Shown piece after piece: positions 9,144 to 22,357 of a stretch of 64,000 nucleotides of DNA (positions are counted from its first letter, which is position 1; the number at the start of each line of letters is the position of its first letter). The notes under the pieces were generated by a model that was not told where the DNA came from, did not search any database, and was given only the letters and a program-made list of their open reading frames with translations. This DNA comes from Brevundimonas huaxiensis. Its GTDB lineage: Bacteria > Pseudomonadota > Alphaproteobacteria > Caulobacterales > Caulobacteraceae. The DNA is taken from assembly GCF_014218725.1 (NCBI RefSeq), contig NZ_JABBJE010000007.1:62001-126000 (forward strand), written 5' to 3'. Made by a program: the position numbers and the translations under genes.

Positions 9144-10415
9144 CTAGAGGCCGCTGGCGGGGGTCGAAGCCCTCGCCCGCTCCTCCGCTCGAAGCGCGGC
9201 GATCGCCGCCTCCAGCGTCGGGTCGTCGCCCGCGCGGCGCTGGGCCACGGTGCGCGGCGCGGCGATGTCCGGCGTGACCCCCCGCTTCTCCAGCCGAACC
9301 CCGCCCGAGGTCACGAAGTCCGCCCGGCTTAGCGTCAGCCGCCCGCCGTCCGGCAGATTGGTCTCCTGCGCGATCAGCACCGATCCGCCGGTCTTCTCGC
9401 CCACCACGATGCCGCGCCGCGCCTCCTGCAAGGCGGCCGGCGTCAGTTCGGCGGCGCTGCGGCTGCCCTGATCCACCAGAACCGCCACATCATTGGCCAG
9501 GGGATCGCGCCGATCGCCGCAGTCGCCCGCCGCCCTCAGCACCACCGGCCGGCCGCTGCGTCCCGTCCGCGTCGCCCAGACATGATCGCGCGGCAGGAAA
9601 CAGGTCAGGACCGATTCCGCCTCCATCAGCCGCCCGCCGGGATTGCCGCGCAGGTCCAGCACCACGTCGACATCCGGCGGCAGACCTTCCAGTTCGCTGC
9701 CCATCCAGGCGCCCAGGCCCTTGTCGAACTGCTCGACACGCAGCACCAGCACCCCCGGCCGCGATTTGTCAGCGGTGAACGGCTCGATGGCTTCCATCAC
9801 CCGCGGCGTCAGGGCGATCTCGCGCCGCTGTCCCGCATCGTCGGTCAGGACCAGTTGCACCGGAACCCCGTCATAGGTCTCGACGTCCGGTCCCCAGGGC
9901 TTGCCATCGACCGAGTTCAGGGCCCAGCCCATCTGCACCCCCGCCGCCTCGGCCGGCGAGCCCGGCCGGACACGTTCGACGGTCCAGTCGTCCGGCGTCT
10001 CGCCCCGCATCAGGGTCAGGCCCATCACGGCGCGCCGGGCGAACTGCGCCTCCTGACGCCGCACCGCCGCCGGCGGACTGGCCGCCGCATGACCGTCGTC
10101 CAGCAGGTCCAGCATCGCATTGATGACGCGGTACAGACCCCGCTCGTCGCTCGCCGCCAGGGCCTGGGGCCGGAACGTCGCCCGCGCGGCGTTCCAGTCC
10201 ACACCGTGCAGGGTCGGATCATAATAGCCGCGCCGCACCTCGCTCCACACCCGATCGAACACCCGCTGGTTCAGCCGCGCGCGGTCACGCGAGGGCGCTG
10301 CCGCGACGACCGTATCGACAGCGGGCGAATTAACCGGTTGGGCCACGGCCGGAACGCTCAACGGCAGGCCGAGCAACAAGAGGCTGAAAAGCCGGGCGGA
10401 AACGCTCTGACGCAT
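9144..10415 (-). CDS. S41 family (tail-specific type) serine protease, secreted
   Basis: A 423-aa exported protease. A signal peptide is clear (MRQSVSARLFSLLLLGLPLSVPAVAQ), then a helical N-terminal domain, a PDZ-like segment (VERVRPGSPAEAAGVQMGWALNSVDGKPW), and the S41 catalytic domain with the serine in DQGSRSAAEL and the probable general-base lysine in GEKTGG. Starts at 10424 (ATG) and 10451 (TTG) are also in frame; 10415 is preferred because it puts the signal peptide at the N-terminus behind GGTGGGC. The substrate is unknown. Ends tail-to-tail with the ybdD-like gene. Confidence 0.88.
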   Translation of the reverse strand: MRQSVSARLFSLLLLGLPLSVPAVAQPVNSPAVDTVVAAAPSRDRARLNQRVFDRVWSEVRRGYYDPTLHGVDWNAARATFRPQALAASDERGLYRVINAMLDLLDDGHAAASPPAAVRRQEAQFARRAVMGLTLMRGETPDDWTVERVRPGSPAEAAGVQMGWALNSVDGKPWGPDVETYDGVPVQLVLTDDAGQRREIALTPRVMEAIEPFTADKSRPGVLVLRVEQFDKGLGAWMGSELEGLPPDVDVVLDLRGNPGGRLMEAESVLTCFLPRDHVWATRTGRSGRPVVLRAAGDCGDRRDPLANDVAVLVDQGSRSAAELTPAALQEARRGIVVGEKTGGSVLIAQETNLPDGGRLTLSRADFVTSGGVRLEKRGVTPDIAAPRTVAQRRAGDDPTLEAAIAALRAEERARASTPASGL

Positions 10416-10467
10416 GCCCACCATCTGACGCCAGTCGCCCGTCTCGCTCAAGTCACGACTGCGCGCG

Positions 10468-11178
10468 CTATTCCGGCACCCGCGCCCCGTCCCAGGCGAA
10501 GACGCCGCCGCTGTCGGCCGGGGTCAGGTTCGACAGCACAGACAGCAGCCGCTCGGCGGAATAGTCGGCTGGGAACAACTTGCCCTCCGCCATCCCCTTC
10601 TGGAACGGCGCGCTCAGGTCCGTCGCCACCGTGCCCGGATGCAGACCGGCGATCACCGCCTGCGGATGGCTGCGCGCCATCTCGATCGACAGATTGCGCA
10701 GGATCATGTTCAGCGCCGCCTTGGACGCGCGATAGGCGTGCCAGCCGCCCAGCCGGTTGTCGGCGATCGACCCCACCCGCGCCGACAGTGCCGCGAACAC
10801 CGCCCGCCGATCGCGCGGCATCAGCGGCAGCAGATGTTTCGCCGCCAGCGCCGGCCCCACCGCATTGACGCGGTAGTCCCTCAACAGGTGTTCCGCATCC
10901 AACTGGCGAAGCGACCGCTCCGGCTGAAGTCCGTCATGCAGCACTCCGGTCGCCACGACGATCAACGTCGGCGCCGGCCCCTGGCTGAGCCGTTCGGCGG
11001 CGGACGCCAGGCTGGCCTCATCCTCCAGATCGGCGCTCAGCCCTTGCGAACCCGCCACATCTGCGCCGGACCGCGACACGGCCCACACCGTATCGAACGC
11101 GCCGTCCGTCACGATCCGCTCGACCATCGCCCGGCCGATGCCGCCCGTCGCCCCGATCACCACCGCCGATCCGTTCAT
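10468..11178 (-). CDS. Short-chain dehydrogenase/reductase
   Basis: A 236-aa SDR-fold oxidoreductase. The NAD(P)-binding motif is VIGATGGIGRAMVERI (7-22), and the catalytic Tyr-x3-Lys is YRASK with an upstream serine in ALSARVGSI. The pattern resembles the CsgA/C-factor-like SDR group. No substrate can be read off. It lies upstream of the S41 protease on the same strand with a 52-base gap and diverges from the HAD hydrolase gene, sharing a 41-base promoter gap. Confidence 0.9.
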   Translation of the reverse strand: MNGSAVVIGATGGIGRAMVERIVTDGAFDTVWAVSRSGADVAGSQGLSADLEDEASLASAAERLSQGPAPTLIVVATGVLHDGLQPERSLRQLDAEHLLRDYRVNAVGPALAAKHLLPLMPRDRRAVFAALSARVGSIADNRLGGWHAYRASKAALNMILRNLSIEMARSHPQAVIAGLHPGTVATDLSAPFQKGMAEGKLFPADYSAERLLSVLSNLTPADSGGVFAWDGARVPE

Positions 11179-11219
11179 CGCGTCTCCCTTCCGCGTTCAT
11201 CCCATGATAGGGGCGCGGC

Positions 11220-11921
11220 ATGAGTATCACCACGGTCGGCCTCGATGCCGACGACACCCTCTGGCACAATGAGACGATCTTCCGCCTGACCCACGCGCGG
11301 TTCGTCGATCTTCTGGCCGACCACGGCGACGAGGCGACCATCGAGGCGCACCTGGCCGAAACCGAGCAACGCAACCTGCGCATCTACGGCTACGGCATCA
11401 AGGGCTTCACCCTGTCGATGATCGAGACGGCGATGGAGCTGACGAACGGCGCCGCCCCGCCCCATGTCGTGCGCGAGATTTTGGCCGCCGGTCGCGAGAT
11501 GCTGGCCCACCCGGTCGAAACCCTGCCCGGCGTGGATGCGGTCGTCGCCGAACTGTCCGAGGAATACCGCCTTGTCCTGATCACCAAGGGCGACCTGCTG
11601 GACCAGGAGCGCAAGCTGGCGGCCTCAGGCCTGGGCGACCTGTTCAGCGCCGTCGAGATCATCTCAGAAAAGGATCGCGCCACCTACGAGCGGGTCTTCA
11701 CCCGCCACGGCACGGGCCCGGCCGAAGCCGTCATGGCCGGCAACTCCATGAAGTCCGACGTCCTGCCCGCCATCGCCGCCGGCGCCTTCGGCGTCCACAT
11801 CCCCTATCACGTCACTTGGGCCCACGAACTGGCCGACGCCCCGGTGGACGAGCCGCGCTATACTTCCCTCTCCAGCATTTCGGAGCTAAAGGGCGCAATC
11901 GATAGTTGGTATACTGAATAG
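11220..11921 (+). CDS. HAD family hydrolase
   Basis: A 233-aa haloacid dehalogenase-type phosphatase. Motif I is GLDADDTLW (7-15), with the nucleophile Asp9 and general acid Asp11; motif II is the Thr in LVLITKGD; motif III/IV is the Lys/acid region with AGNSMKSDVLPAIAAGAFGVHIPY. A helical cap lies between motifs I and II, as in subfamily I. The substrate is not predictable. The gene starts with ATG at 11220 in a short divergent gap and is followed by a 274-base AT-richer stretch before the TonB-dependent receptor. Confidence 0.9.
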   Translation: MSITTVGLDADDTLWHNETIFRLTHARFVDLLADHGDEATIEAHLAETEQRNLRIYGYGIKGFTLSMIETAMELTNGAAPPHVVREILAAGREMLAHPVETLPGVDAVVAELSEEYRLVLITKGDLLDQERKLAASGLGDLFSAVEIISEKDRATYERVFTRHGTGPAEAVMAGNSMKSDVLPAIAAGAFGVHIPYHVTWAHELADAPVDEPRYTSLSSISELKGAIDSWYTE

Positions 11922-12195
11922 ATTCCATCCAACATCAGATCAATATTAGCTCAATAAACGAACGCCTTTACAGCTCATTCTTGGACCCGAAAACGAGATC
12001 TGACTGAAAATCAATGCGGCAAATAGGGCGTTGCATTGAGACCACATTATAGCAATACCGACGTTATATTGACACGAAAGTCCAAAGCGACGCTTGAACC
12101 CTATGGATGTGTCCGGTCTGTGGCACGCCTGCGGCAGTTCAGCGACGGCTCTACTAGCACTCCTGATCCCCCCTGCTGCGATCATTGGAGAGTAA

Positions 12196-15100
12196 ATGCG
12201 CAACTTCCTTCTGACTTCGACGGTCCTTGCGGGCGCCTTGGCGGCCTCTAGCGCCTTCGCCCAGACTGCAGACCAGCCCATCAGCACCGCCCCCGTTGCT
12301 GAAAGCCAACAAGCCGCCGAGCTTGGTGAAATCGTGGTGACCGGGTCGCGTATCCGTCGCGACGCCACCAACGCCCCCACCCCCCCTAATCCAAGTATCG
12401 CGCGACGAGCTGCTGTCGACCGGTCAAACTACGGTCATCGACTATCTGGCGACCATTCCCGCCCTGTCGAACTCGGTCGTGCCGTCGGATACGACGGGCT
12501 CCAACCTGGGCGACGGCGGCCTGTCGCTGCCGAACCTGCGTTCGCTGGGCTCCAACCGCACGCTGACCTTGGTCGACGGTCGCCGCCATGTCGGTTCGTC
12601 GGGCGGTTCGCTTTCGGTGGATATCGACACCATTCCGCGCCTGCTGATCCAGAACATCGAAATCGTCACGGGCGGCGCGTCGTCGGTGTACGGCGCGGAT
12701 GCCGTCTCCGGCGTTTTGAACTTCATCCTGCGCAAGGACTTCGAAGGTCTGGAGATCGACGCCAACTACGGCCAGATCAACCAGGACGGCGAAGCCAATC
12801 AGCGTGTCTCGGCGCTGATCGGCAAGAATTTCTTCGACAATCGACTGAACGTCTACGCTCATGCCGAATATGAGAAGGTCGACGAAGTCACCTCGATGGA
12901 CATCGACTGGATCCGTCGCGCGCCGGTCCGCATCGGCGTCGACGCCGATCCGACCTCGGCGCCCTTCGACGGCCGTCAGGACGCCTTCCTGTTCACGGGC
13001 GTTCGTCGCCTCGACATCCCGCGCTGGGGTCAGACCACGCTCGCCAATGTGCAGCAGCCGAGCGACCTGACGAACCCGAACGTCCCGTACGAAAACTGCT
13101 TCCCGGGCGGCAATGCCGCCGGAAACTTCAGCTACAGCGCCAACTGCTTCGGCGTGACGCCGGGCAAGACGTACTGGTATGACGGCACGACCGCGCGCCT
13201 GGCCGACTTCGGCCAACGGGTCGGCAACACCGGCATCAACCGTCCGTACAACATCGGCGGCGACGGCGAAAACCCGGCCGACTTCTCGACCGGCTCGCGC
13301 GTTCCGCGCTCGGAATCGCAACGCTATCAGGTCGGAAGCACCTTCAAGGTCACCGACTCGATCGAGGCGTACGCCGAAGCGAAGTACGTCACCGAAGACA
13401 CCTTCGACGTGGGTCAACCGACCTTCTTCGACATCGATCTGGTGAACTCTTACGGCGCGAACGCCGTCAACCCGATCTATGCCGTCAACAACTTCGACCT
13501 GCGCTGGTCGGACAACGCCTTCCTGCCGCAGAACATCAAGGATGCGATCCGCACGAACGTCGTCACGCCTTACGCGCCGCCGACCGCGACCAACCCGGGC
13601 GCCGCGCAAACGGGCGTCCTGCTTCAGAATGCGCGCCACACCCTGTTCGGCCCGGATCGTACGCAAGACAACACGCGTGAACTGCAGCGTTACGTCCTGG
13701 GCCTCCGCGGCAACCATGACCAGATTTCGTTCGTCAAGGACGTCAGCTGGGACATCGGCTATACCTACGGCAAGGTCGAAATCGAAAACCGTGAACGCGC
13801 GGTGGATGGTCAACGCTTCGCGCTCGCAGCGGACGCGGTTGTCGACACCCTGGGTGTTGTGAATGGCCGAGCCGGCGAGATCGTCTGCCGTTCGCAACTG
13901 CTGCTGAAGCAGGGCGCCGCCCTAGACGACTATCAGCGCGGCGGCGATCTGCGTGACACGCAGTATGGTCGTGACTCGGTGGCGCAATGCGCCCCGCTGA
14001 ACGTGTTTGGCAAGGGCAATCAGAGCGCCGCAGCGCTTGACTATGTCGGCGCCGAAATCGGCATCACCGAGCGTAATGAGCAGCAGCAGGCGATCGCGTC
14101 GGTCTCCGGCAGCCTCTGGGACTTCTGGGGCGCTGGCCCGATCGGCGTCGCTCTGGGTGGTGAGTATCGCAAGGAAACGACGGAAGCCACGGGTCGCGAC
14201 CGCGACACCGATGGGCGCCTGCTGTTCCTGAACTCGGGGCCCGATTTCCCCGAAGCCAGCTACGAGTCCAAGGAAGTCTTCACGGAAGTCTCGCTTCCGC
14301 TCTTCCGCGACAGCGTGCTCGGCGAATATGCCGAACTCAGCGGTTCGTATCGCTACGCCGACTATACGACGGTCGGCAATGTCGACGTCTACGGCGTGAA
14401 CCTGGTCTACCGTCCGATCCAGGACATCACCTTCAAGACCAGCTACAACACGTCGGTTCGTGTTCCCGACTTGGCCGAAAACTTCGCTCCGAACAGCGAG
14501 ACCTTCCTCAACTCGTTCACCGATCCCTGCACCACGGCTGCGATCGCTGCGGTCAACGACAATGAAACGAAGGCGAACCGCATCCGGAACTGCACGGCCT
14601 TGGCCGCGCAGCAAGGTCTGACATTCGATTTCGCCGGCGCTACCCCGCAAAACACCGACGACTTCAACCCGACCTACACCTCGGGCATCTCGGGCGTCTC
14701 CGGCGGCAACCCGAACCTTCAGCCTGAAGAGTCGAACAGCTTCACCTTCTCGACGGTGCTGCGTCCCCGCTTCATGCCCAACTTCAGCCTTGCGCTCGAC
14801 TATTACGAGATCAAGATTGACCGCGTCATCGCGGCTGTCACCGCCGACACGGCTGCGGCGAACTGCGTTAATGGTGCGGAACTGAACGTCGACGCCTGCT
14901 CGACAATCTTCCGCAACAATCCGAACATTCCGTTCGGCATTGGCGCGCCGGCTAGCGATCCGATCGGCGGCTTCATCGAGCGTTCGTTCAACTATGCGTC
15001 GTTGGAAACCCGCGGTCTGGACTTCACGGGTCGTTATCGCCTCGACACCAGCGACAGCTTCGGCCGTAACTGGGGTGTGTTCGATTACTCACTCGCCGGC

Positions 15101-15517
15101 TCGTGGCTGATCGAACAGAAGCAGTTCCTGAATGAAGCCGATCCCGGCGATTTCGATGAACTGGCCAGCACGCTGCAATACCCGCGCGTTCGCTTCACCT
15201 CCTCGTTGACCTGGACCCCCAACGAAACTTGGAGCGTGAACTGGACGGCGGACTGGCAATCGGCTCAGAATATCGTCTTCCGCCGCGACTTCGTGAACAA
15301 CGCGGATGCCCGTTCGGCCGATCAGCTGGACACGGGTAACTTCGTGCGCAACGACTTCACCGTCCGCTACAACGTCAACCAAGATCTGACGCTGCGCGCC
15401 GGCGTCGTGAACGCCTTCGATTCGGAACAAGCCCCGTACCTCGGCACGACGCTGTATTCGAACTTCGATCCTTATGGCCGCCGCTTCTTCATCGGCCTGA
15501 ACTACAAGGTGTTCTAA
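12196..15517 (+). pseudogene. TonB-dependent receptor, split by a one-base frameshift
   Basis: This locus reads as one outer membrane TonB-dependent receptor of about 1106 aa. The first frame gives a signal peptide (MRNFLLTSTVLAGALAASSAFAQ) and the plug start GEIVVTGSRIRRDATNAPTP, then loses the frame at the seven-C run 12380-12386. Dropping one C gives LIQVSRDELLSTGQTTVIDYL and joins the 3' frame, which carries the plug (RTLTLVDGRRHV) and the barrel to the final GRRFFIGLNYKVF. GGAGAG precedes the ATG. Substrate unknown. The indel may be a sequencing error, in which case the gene is intact. Confidence 0.85.
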
Positions 15518-15545
15518 GACTCACAGATCCTGTGATCTTGAAACG

Positions 15546-15579
15546 AGGGGCGACCGGCGACGGTCGCCCCTTTCCTTTT
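15546..15579 (+). terminator. Rho-independent terminator after the TonB-dependent receptor
   Basis: A perfect 10-bp stem, AGGGGCGACC (15546-15555) and GGTCGCCCCT (15562-15571), with a 6-base loop and a T-rich tail (TTTCCTTTT). It lies 28 bases after the receptor stop codon. Confidence 0.88.
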
Positions 15580-15757
15580 GCCCAATCCGGACCGAGACCG
15601 AACACGCGGAATTCCGCTTTCCTTCTTGCCCCCTCGCCCCACCCTCTTTAAACGGGCCGCTTAACCGACAAGCAGACGTGAGCGTCGCAGGGCCTGGCTC
15701 TGCGGGGGCTTCTCGCGCGCGTAGAGAACGACAGAGAACGAAGGACCACGCACTCCC

Positions 15758-16072
15758 TTGGACGCCTCGGACATCCGTCATGACGAACGCGACGCCATGG
15801 TGCGCGCGGCGCTGGCCGAACAGGGCGACAGCGGCGTGACGCCGCGCCATACGTTGTTCTACTTCTATGGCGAGGGCGACCACGGCGACTTGAACGAGGT
15901 CGCACGGCGCGCCGGCTTCCTGACGCGCGGCGCCGACGACATGACGGTGCTCGAAACGACCATGGCGGTGGACGAGGCGTCGTTTGCGGCGACCTCGGCC
16001 ATGATGCAGACCTGGGCTGCGGCCTTCCAGCTGGAGTATGACGGCTGGGAATGCGCGGTCGTGACCCACTAG
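15758..16072 (+). CDS. RraB-like protein (ribonuclease E inhibitor family)
   Basis: A 104-aa acidic protein with the RraB domain: HTLFYFYGEGDHGDLNEVARRAGFLTRG in the first half and EASFAATSAMMQTWAAAFQLEYDGWECAVV at the end. Escherichia coli RraB binds RNase E and tunes degradosome activity; the same role here is inferred. The reading frame offers TTG at 15758 behind GAAGGA or an internal ATG at 15797 that would cut 13 residues. It ends 25 bases before carB and is probably in its transcript. Confidence 0.8.
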   Translation: MDASDIRHDERDAMVRAALAEQGDSGVTPRHTLFYFYGEGDHGDLNEVARRAGFLTRGADDMTVLETTMAVDEASFAATSAMMQTWAAAFQLEYDGWECAVVTH

Positions 16073-16097
16073 CGTTCAATAAGAAGAAGAGCTGGCG

Positions 16098-19397
<3,300 letters not shown>

Positions 19398-19408
19398 CGT
19401 TGACGAAA

Positions 19409-19460
19409 TCTCCGGTTTTCGGCCGCACGCTGCGAGGCTGTAGCGGCCGAACACCGGAGA
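19409..19460 (+). promoter_or_regulatory. Long hairpin between carB and the DUF1294 gene covering its ribosome binding site
   Basis: The arm at 19409-19426 (TCTCCGGTTTTCGGCCGC) pairs with 19443-19460 (GCGGCCGAACACCGGAGA) with one mismatch in 18 positions, closing a 16-base loop. No T run follows, so it is not a standard terminator. The 3' arm contains the GGAG that would serve as the Shine-Dalgarno of the gene starting at 19469, so folding would hide it. It may also protect the carB mRNA 3' end. Confidence 0.6.
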
Positions 19461-19468
19461 CACGCCGA

Positions 19469-19745
19469 TGTCCAATCTCGACCTCGCCCTGATCGCCATC
19501 CTGGGGGCGAAGTGCTGGGGTTTCTCGCCTTCGCCAGGGACAAGCGGCGCGCCAAGGCCGGCCTGTGGCGCACGCCGGAATCGACGCTCTTGCTGTTCGG
19601 CCTGATCGGCGGGCTGGGCGCCTGGATGGGTCAGCACATCCTGCGCCACAAGACGCGCAAGGAGCCGTTTAGGACCCAGTTCGGCCTGATCGTCCTGCTT
19701 CACCTGATCCTGCTGGCGGGCGCCGCCGCCTGGGTCATTCTATAA
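19469..19745 (+). pseudogene. DUF1294 small membrane protein, one-base frameshift
   Basis: The start at 19469 (GGAG, 8-base spacing) gives MSNLDLALIAILGAK, the beginning of a first membrane helix. The rest of the DUF1294 family sequence (LGFLAFARDKRRAKAGLWRTPESTLLLFGLIGGLGAWMGQHILRHKTRK and a final helix) is in another frame reachable by adding one base near 19502-19512, next to a five-G run. Without repair, only a GTG-started 77-aa piece lacking most of helix 1 could be made. Function of the family is unknown. It overlaps the convergent symporter gene by 11 bases. Confidence 0.75.
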
Positions 19746-21033
19746 CGCGATCGCCCTCGCCCGCCCCATCCTCACCCGCCACGATCCGCGTCGCGGCCAG
19801 GTCGGCGGTGACGTTGCCGACGGTGCGGAAGATGTCGGGGATGACCTCGACCGCCAGCAGCAGCGGCAGCACGCCCAGCGGCAGGCCCATGGCCAGGCAG
19901 ATGGGGCCGATGGCGGCGAAGAAGCTGACCTGGCCCGGTAGGCCCACCGAGGCGATGGACACGGCGATGGCCGTCAGACCGCCGGCGATCAGCACGCCGA
20001 GTCCCAACTCCACCCCGTGCAACTGCGCCACATAGAGGCAGACCGCCAGATTGGCGACCGGGCTGGTGATGCGGAACACCGCGACCGCCAGCGGCAGAAC
20101 GAGGCCGGCGGAGGTCTGTGGCACGCCCAGCCAGTCGCGCGCGCGCTCGATCATGACCGGCAGGCTGGCCAGCGACGACTGGGTCGAGACGGCGACGACC
20201 TGGGCCGGGGCCACGGCGCGCGCGAACCGGCCCAGCGAAATCTGCCCCCACACGACCGCCACGACATAGATGATCAGGATCAGGCCGATCTGGCTGAGGC
20301 AGACGATGGCGACATAATGGGCCAGCGTCCCCGCCACCCCCAGGCCCGCGCGCAAACCCACGCCCAGCGCCAGGGCGAACACCCCGAACGGCGCCGCCAG
20401 CAGCACCCAGTGGACGATGACCACCATGGTCTCGGCCACCGCCTCGAAGAAGCCGGCCAGGGGCCGCCGCAGCTCGGCCTTGATCCGCGTCGCGGCGAAG
20501 CCGAAGGCGACGGCGAAGACCACCACCGCCAGCACCCCGTCGTCGGACGCCGCCTTGATGACATTGGCCGGCGCCAGACTGGCCAGGAAGGCGCGCAGGC
20601 CGTCGGTGCGCGCCGCCTCGCCCACGGTCGCCAGCGATTCGGCGCTGACGCCGGCCAGCAGCCCACGCCCCGCCTCCGGATCGATCGGCCAGACCGCCAG
20701 CAGGCCCAGACCCGCCAGGATCGCATAGAGCGTCGCCCCGACCAGCAGCACGCCGAACACCACCAGCGACCGCACCGCGATCCGGCCCGTCGCCGCCGCA
20801 TCGGCGATGGAGACGATGCCGGTCACCAGCAGGCTGAACACCAGGGGAATGACCGTCATGCGCAGGGCGTTCAGCCACACCTGGCCCAGGCTCTCGACCA
20901 CGCCCAAAGCGCCGGTCAGCCAAGCGGCCTGCGACCCTTGCGCCAGGGCGCCGACGACGACGCCGGCGACCAGGGCCGCGATGACGAAAAAGCTCAGGGA
21001 GGTGAAGAAGGCGGCGATGCGGGATTGGCTCAT
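19735..21033 (-). CDS. Dicarboxylate/amino acid:cation symporter (SDF family)
   Basis: A 432-aa inner membrane secondary transporter of the sodium:dicarboxylate (GltP/DctA) family. Eight membrane helices and two re-entrant loops fit the hydrophobic pattern. The serine-rich re-entrant hairpin is recognisable as VAVSTQSSLASLPVMIE, and the helix 7/8 substrate region as LPLAVAVFRITSPVANLAVCLYVAQ. The usual NMDGT motif of helix 7 is altered here to FRITSP, which hints at a substrate different from aspartate/glutamate. It stands alone, read leftwards. Confidence 0.9.
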   Translation of the reverse strand: MSQSRIAAFFTSLSFFVIAALVAGVVVGALAQGSQAAWLTGALGVVESLGQVWLNALRMTVIPLVFSLLVTGIVSIADAAATGRIAVRSLVVFGVLLVGATLYAILAGLGLLAVWPIDPEAGRGLLAGVSAESLATVGEAARTDGLRAFLASLAPANVIKAASDDGVLAVVVFAVAFGFAATRIKAELRRPLAGFFEAVAETMVVIVHWVLLAAPFGVFALALGVGLRAGLGVAGTLAHYVAIVCLSQIGLILIIYVVAVVWGQISLGRFARAVAPAQVVAVSTQSSLASLPVMIERARDWLGVPQTSAGLVLPLAVAVFRITSPVANLAVCLYVAQLHGVELGLGVLIAGGLTAIAVSIASVGLPGQVSFFAAIGPICLAMGLPLGVLPLLLAVEVIPDIFRTVGNVTADLAATRIVAGEDGAGEGDRVIE

Positions 21034-21161
21034 ACCCTAGCGCTAGCACCGCTTGACGCATCGCGCGCGTCAAACCTTCTGTCGGTCGCTGACAGTTCAT
21101 GTCGTCGCAGGGCGAACCCCGGTCGCATAAAGCGCGTTGATGCGACGAAAGGAACTCCATC

Positions 21162-21362
21162 ATGTCCCGTCTGCACAAACTCGTCCCATTGATCGGCAGC
21201 CTACTGCTCTCTAAGGGCGGCCGTCGCGTCGCCGGACGCCACGCCGGCAAACTGGCCCTGGCGACCCTGGCTTATGAGGTGTGGCGCAGCCGGCGCGAGG
21301 GCGCCAAGCCCAAGGTCACTCCGCAACCGCGCGGACGCTGGAGCGGTCGCCGTCCGCGCTGA
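21162..21362 (+). CDS. Small basic hypothetical protein
   Basis: A 66-aa protein with a strongly basic composition: a short hydrophobic N-terminal part (LHKLVPLIGSLLLSKGGRR), a central ALATLAYEVWRSRREG and an Arg/Pro-rich tail. AAGGA stands 8 bases upstream of the ATG, which supports translation. Upstream at about 21113-21138 lies a CGAAC-N17-CGTT sequence, one base off the sigma-EcfG consensus, so stress control is possible. No function recognised. Confidence 0.65.
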   Translation: MSRLHKLVPLIGSLLLSKGGRRVAGRHAGKLALATLAYEVWRSRREGAKPKVTPQPRGRWSGRRPR

Positions 21363-21436
21363 GGCCGCAATCGCCGCTCGACTTCTGGGGCGGCGTTGCG
21401 AATAGTCACGCCTCGCCCCCACCCCGGAGCCGACCC

Positions 21437-22102
21437 ATGATCAAAGTCCACCATCTGAACGACAGCCGCTCGCAACGCGTCCTGTGGCTGCTCGAAGAGC
21501 TGGGCCTCGACTATGAGGTCGTGCGCTACGAACGAAACCCCGGCAACCGACTGGCCCCGCCCGAACTGCTGGCGATACAGCCGCTGGGCAAGTCGCCGGT
21601 CATCGAGGACGGCGCGGTCAAGGTCGCAGAGACCGGGGCCATCGTCGAATATCTGCTCGATACCTACGGCCAAGGCCGCCTGCGTCCGGCGATGGGAACC
21701 GAGGACGGCCGTCGGTTCACCTATTGGCTGCACTATGCCGAGGGGTCGGCCATGCCGCCCCTGCTGCTGAAGCTGGTCTTCAGCATGTTGCCGCGCCGCG
21801 CCCCCGCTCTGCTGAAACCCATCGTCAATGGCGTCGCCAACAAGGCGATCGCCAGTTTCGTCGACCCGCAACTGCGCACCCATGTCGGCTTTTGGGAAGA
21901 CGAACTGGGCCGCTCGGAATGGTTCGCGGGCGATCAGTTCACCGCCGCCGACATCATGATGAGCTTTCCGGTCGAGGCGGGCGCCGACCGCGCCTTCGAT
22001 GCCGAGACCAAGCCCCGCCTGAAGGCCTTCCTGAACCGCATCCATGCACGGCCCGCCTATCAGCGCGCGCTCGAACGCGGCGGTCCCTACAGCTACGCGT
22101 GA
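21437..22102 (+). CDS. Glutathione S-transferase family protein
   Basis: A 221-aa GST: thioredoxin-like N-terminal domain (MIKVHHLNDSRSQRVLWLLEELGLDYEVVRYER, with the ESGAI-type motif seen as ETGAIVEYLLDTY) and an all-helical C-terminal domain with the conserved FTAADIMMSFPVE. The active residue is probably Ser12 or Arg13 region, as in beta-like bacterial GSTs. The ATG at 21437 follows CCGGAGC; the frame is open upstream but lacks homology there. Substrate unknown. Confidence 0.92.
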   Translation: MIKVHHLNDSRSQRVLWLLEELGLDYEVVRYERNPGNRLAPPELLAIQPLGKSPVIEDGAVKVAETGAIVEYLLDTYGQGRLRPAMGTEDGRRFTYWLHYAEGSAMPPLLLKLVFSMLPRRAPALLKPIVNGVANKAIASFVDPQLRTHVGFWEDELGRSEWFAGDQFTAADIMMSFPVEAGADRAFDAETKPRLKAFLNRIHARPAYQRALERGGPYSYA

Positions 22103-22156
22103 TCGGATCGTGATCGCGACGGCGCAACCCGCCGTGGTCGAGGGCGTTAAGGTCTC

Positions 22157-22357
22157 ATGCGCCTTCAAACCATTCAGATCGTGGCCGGACTGGCTGCGGC
22201 CGTCGCCTTCGTCCTCGCCTTCATGGCGGCGGGAGCCGCCTTGATTTCCGGCGTCTTCATGCTCGCCGGCCTCGCCGCCGTGGGTTGGCTGGCCTACAGC
22301 CTCATCAAGGGTGTCCTGCGGCGCGACCACAAGCCCGAACCGCCGGCCCGCGCCTGA
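22157..22357 (+). CDS. Small membrane protein of unknown function
   Basis: A 66-aa protein with two predicted transmembrane helices (about 8-30 and 33-52, rich in Ala/Val/Leu/Gly) and a basic, proline-rich cytoplasmic tail (RRDHKPEPPARA). ATG at 22157 follows TTAAGGTCTC. No family recognised. It lies between GST and greA on the same strand. Confidence 0.65.
   Translation: MRLQTIQIVAGLAAAVAFVLAFMAAGAALISGVFMLAGLAAVGWLAYSLIKGVLRRDHKPEPPARA

Noticed and set aside
22121-22147. GCAAC-N16-CGTT upstream of the small membrane protein as a sigma-EcfG promoter
   Set aside because: It has a mismatch in the -35 element and would leave almost no leader before the ATG; too weak to list as a site.
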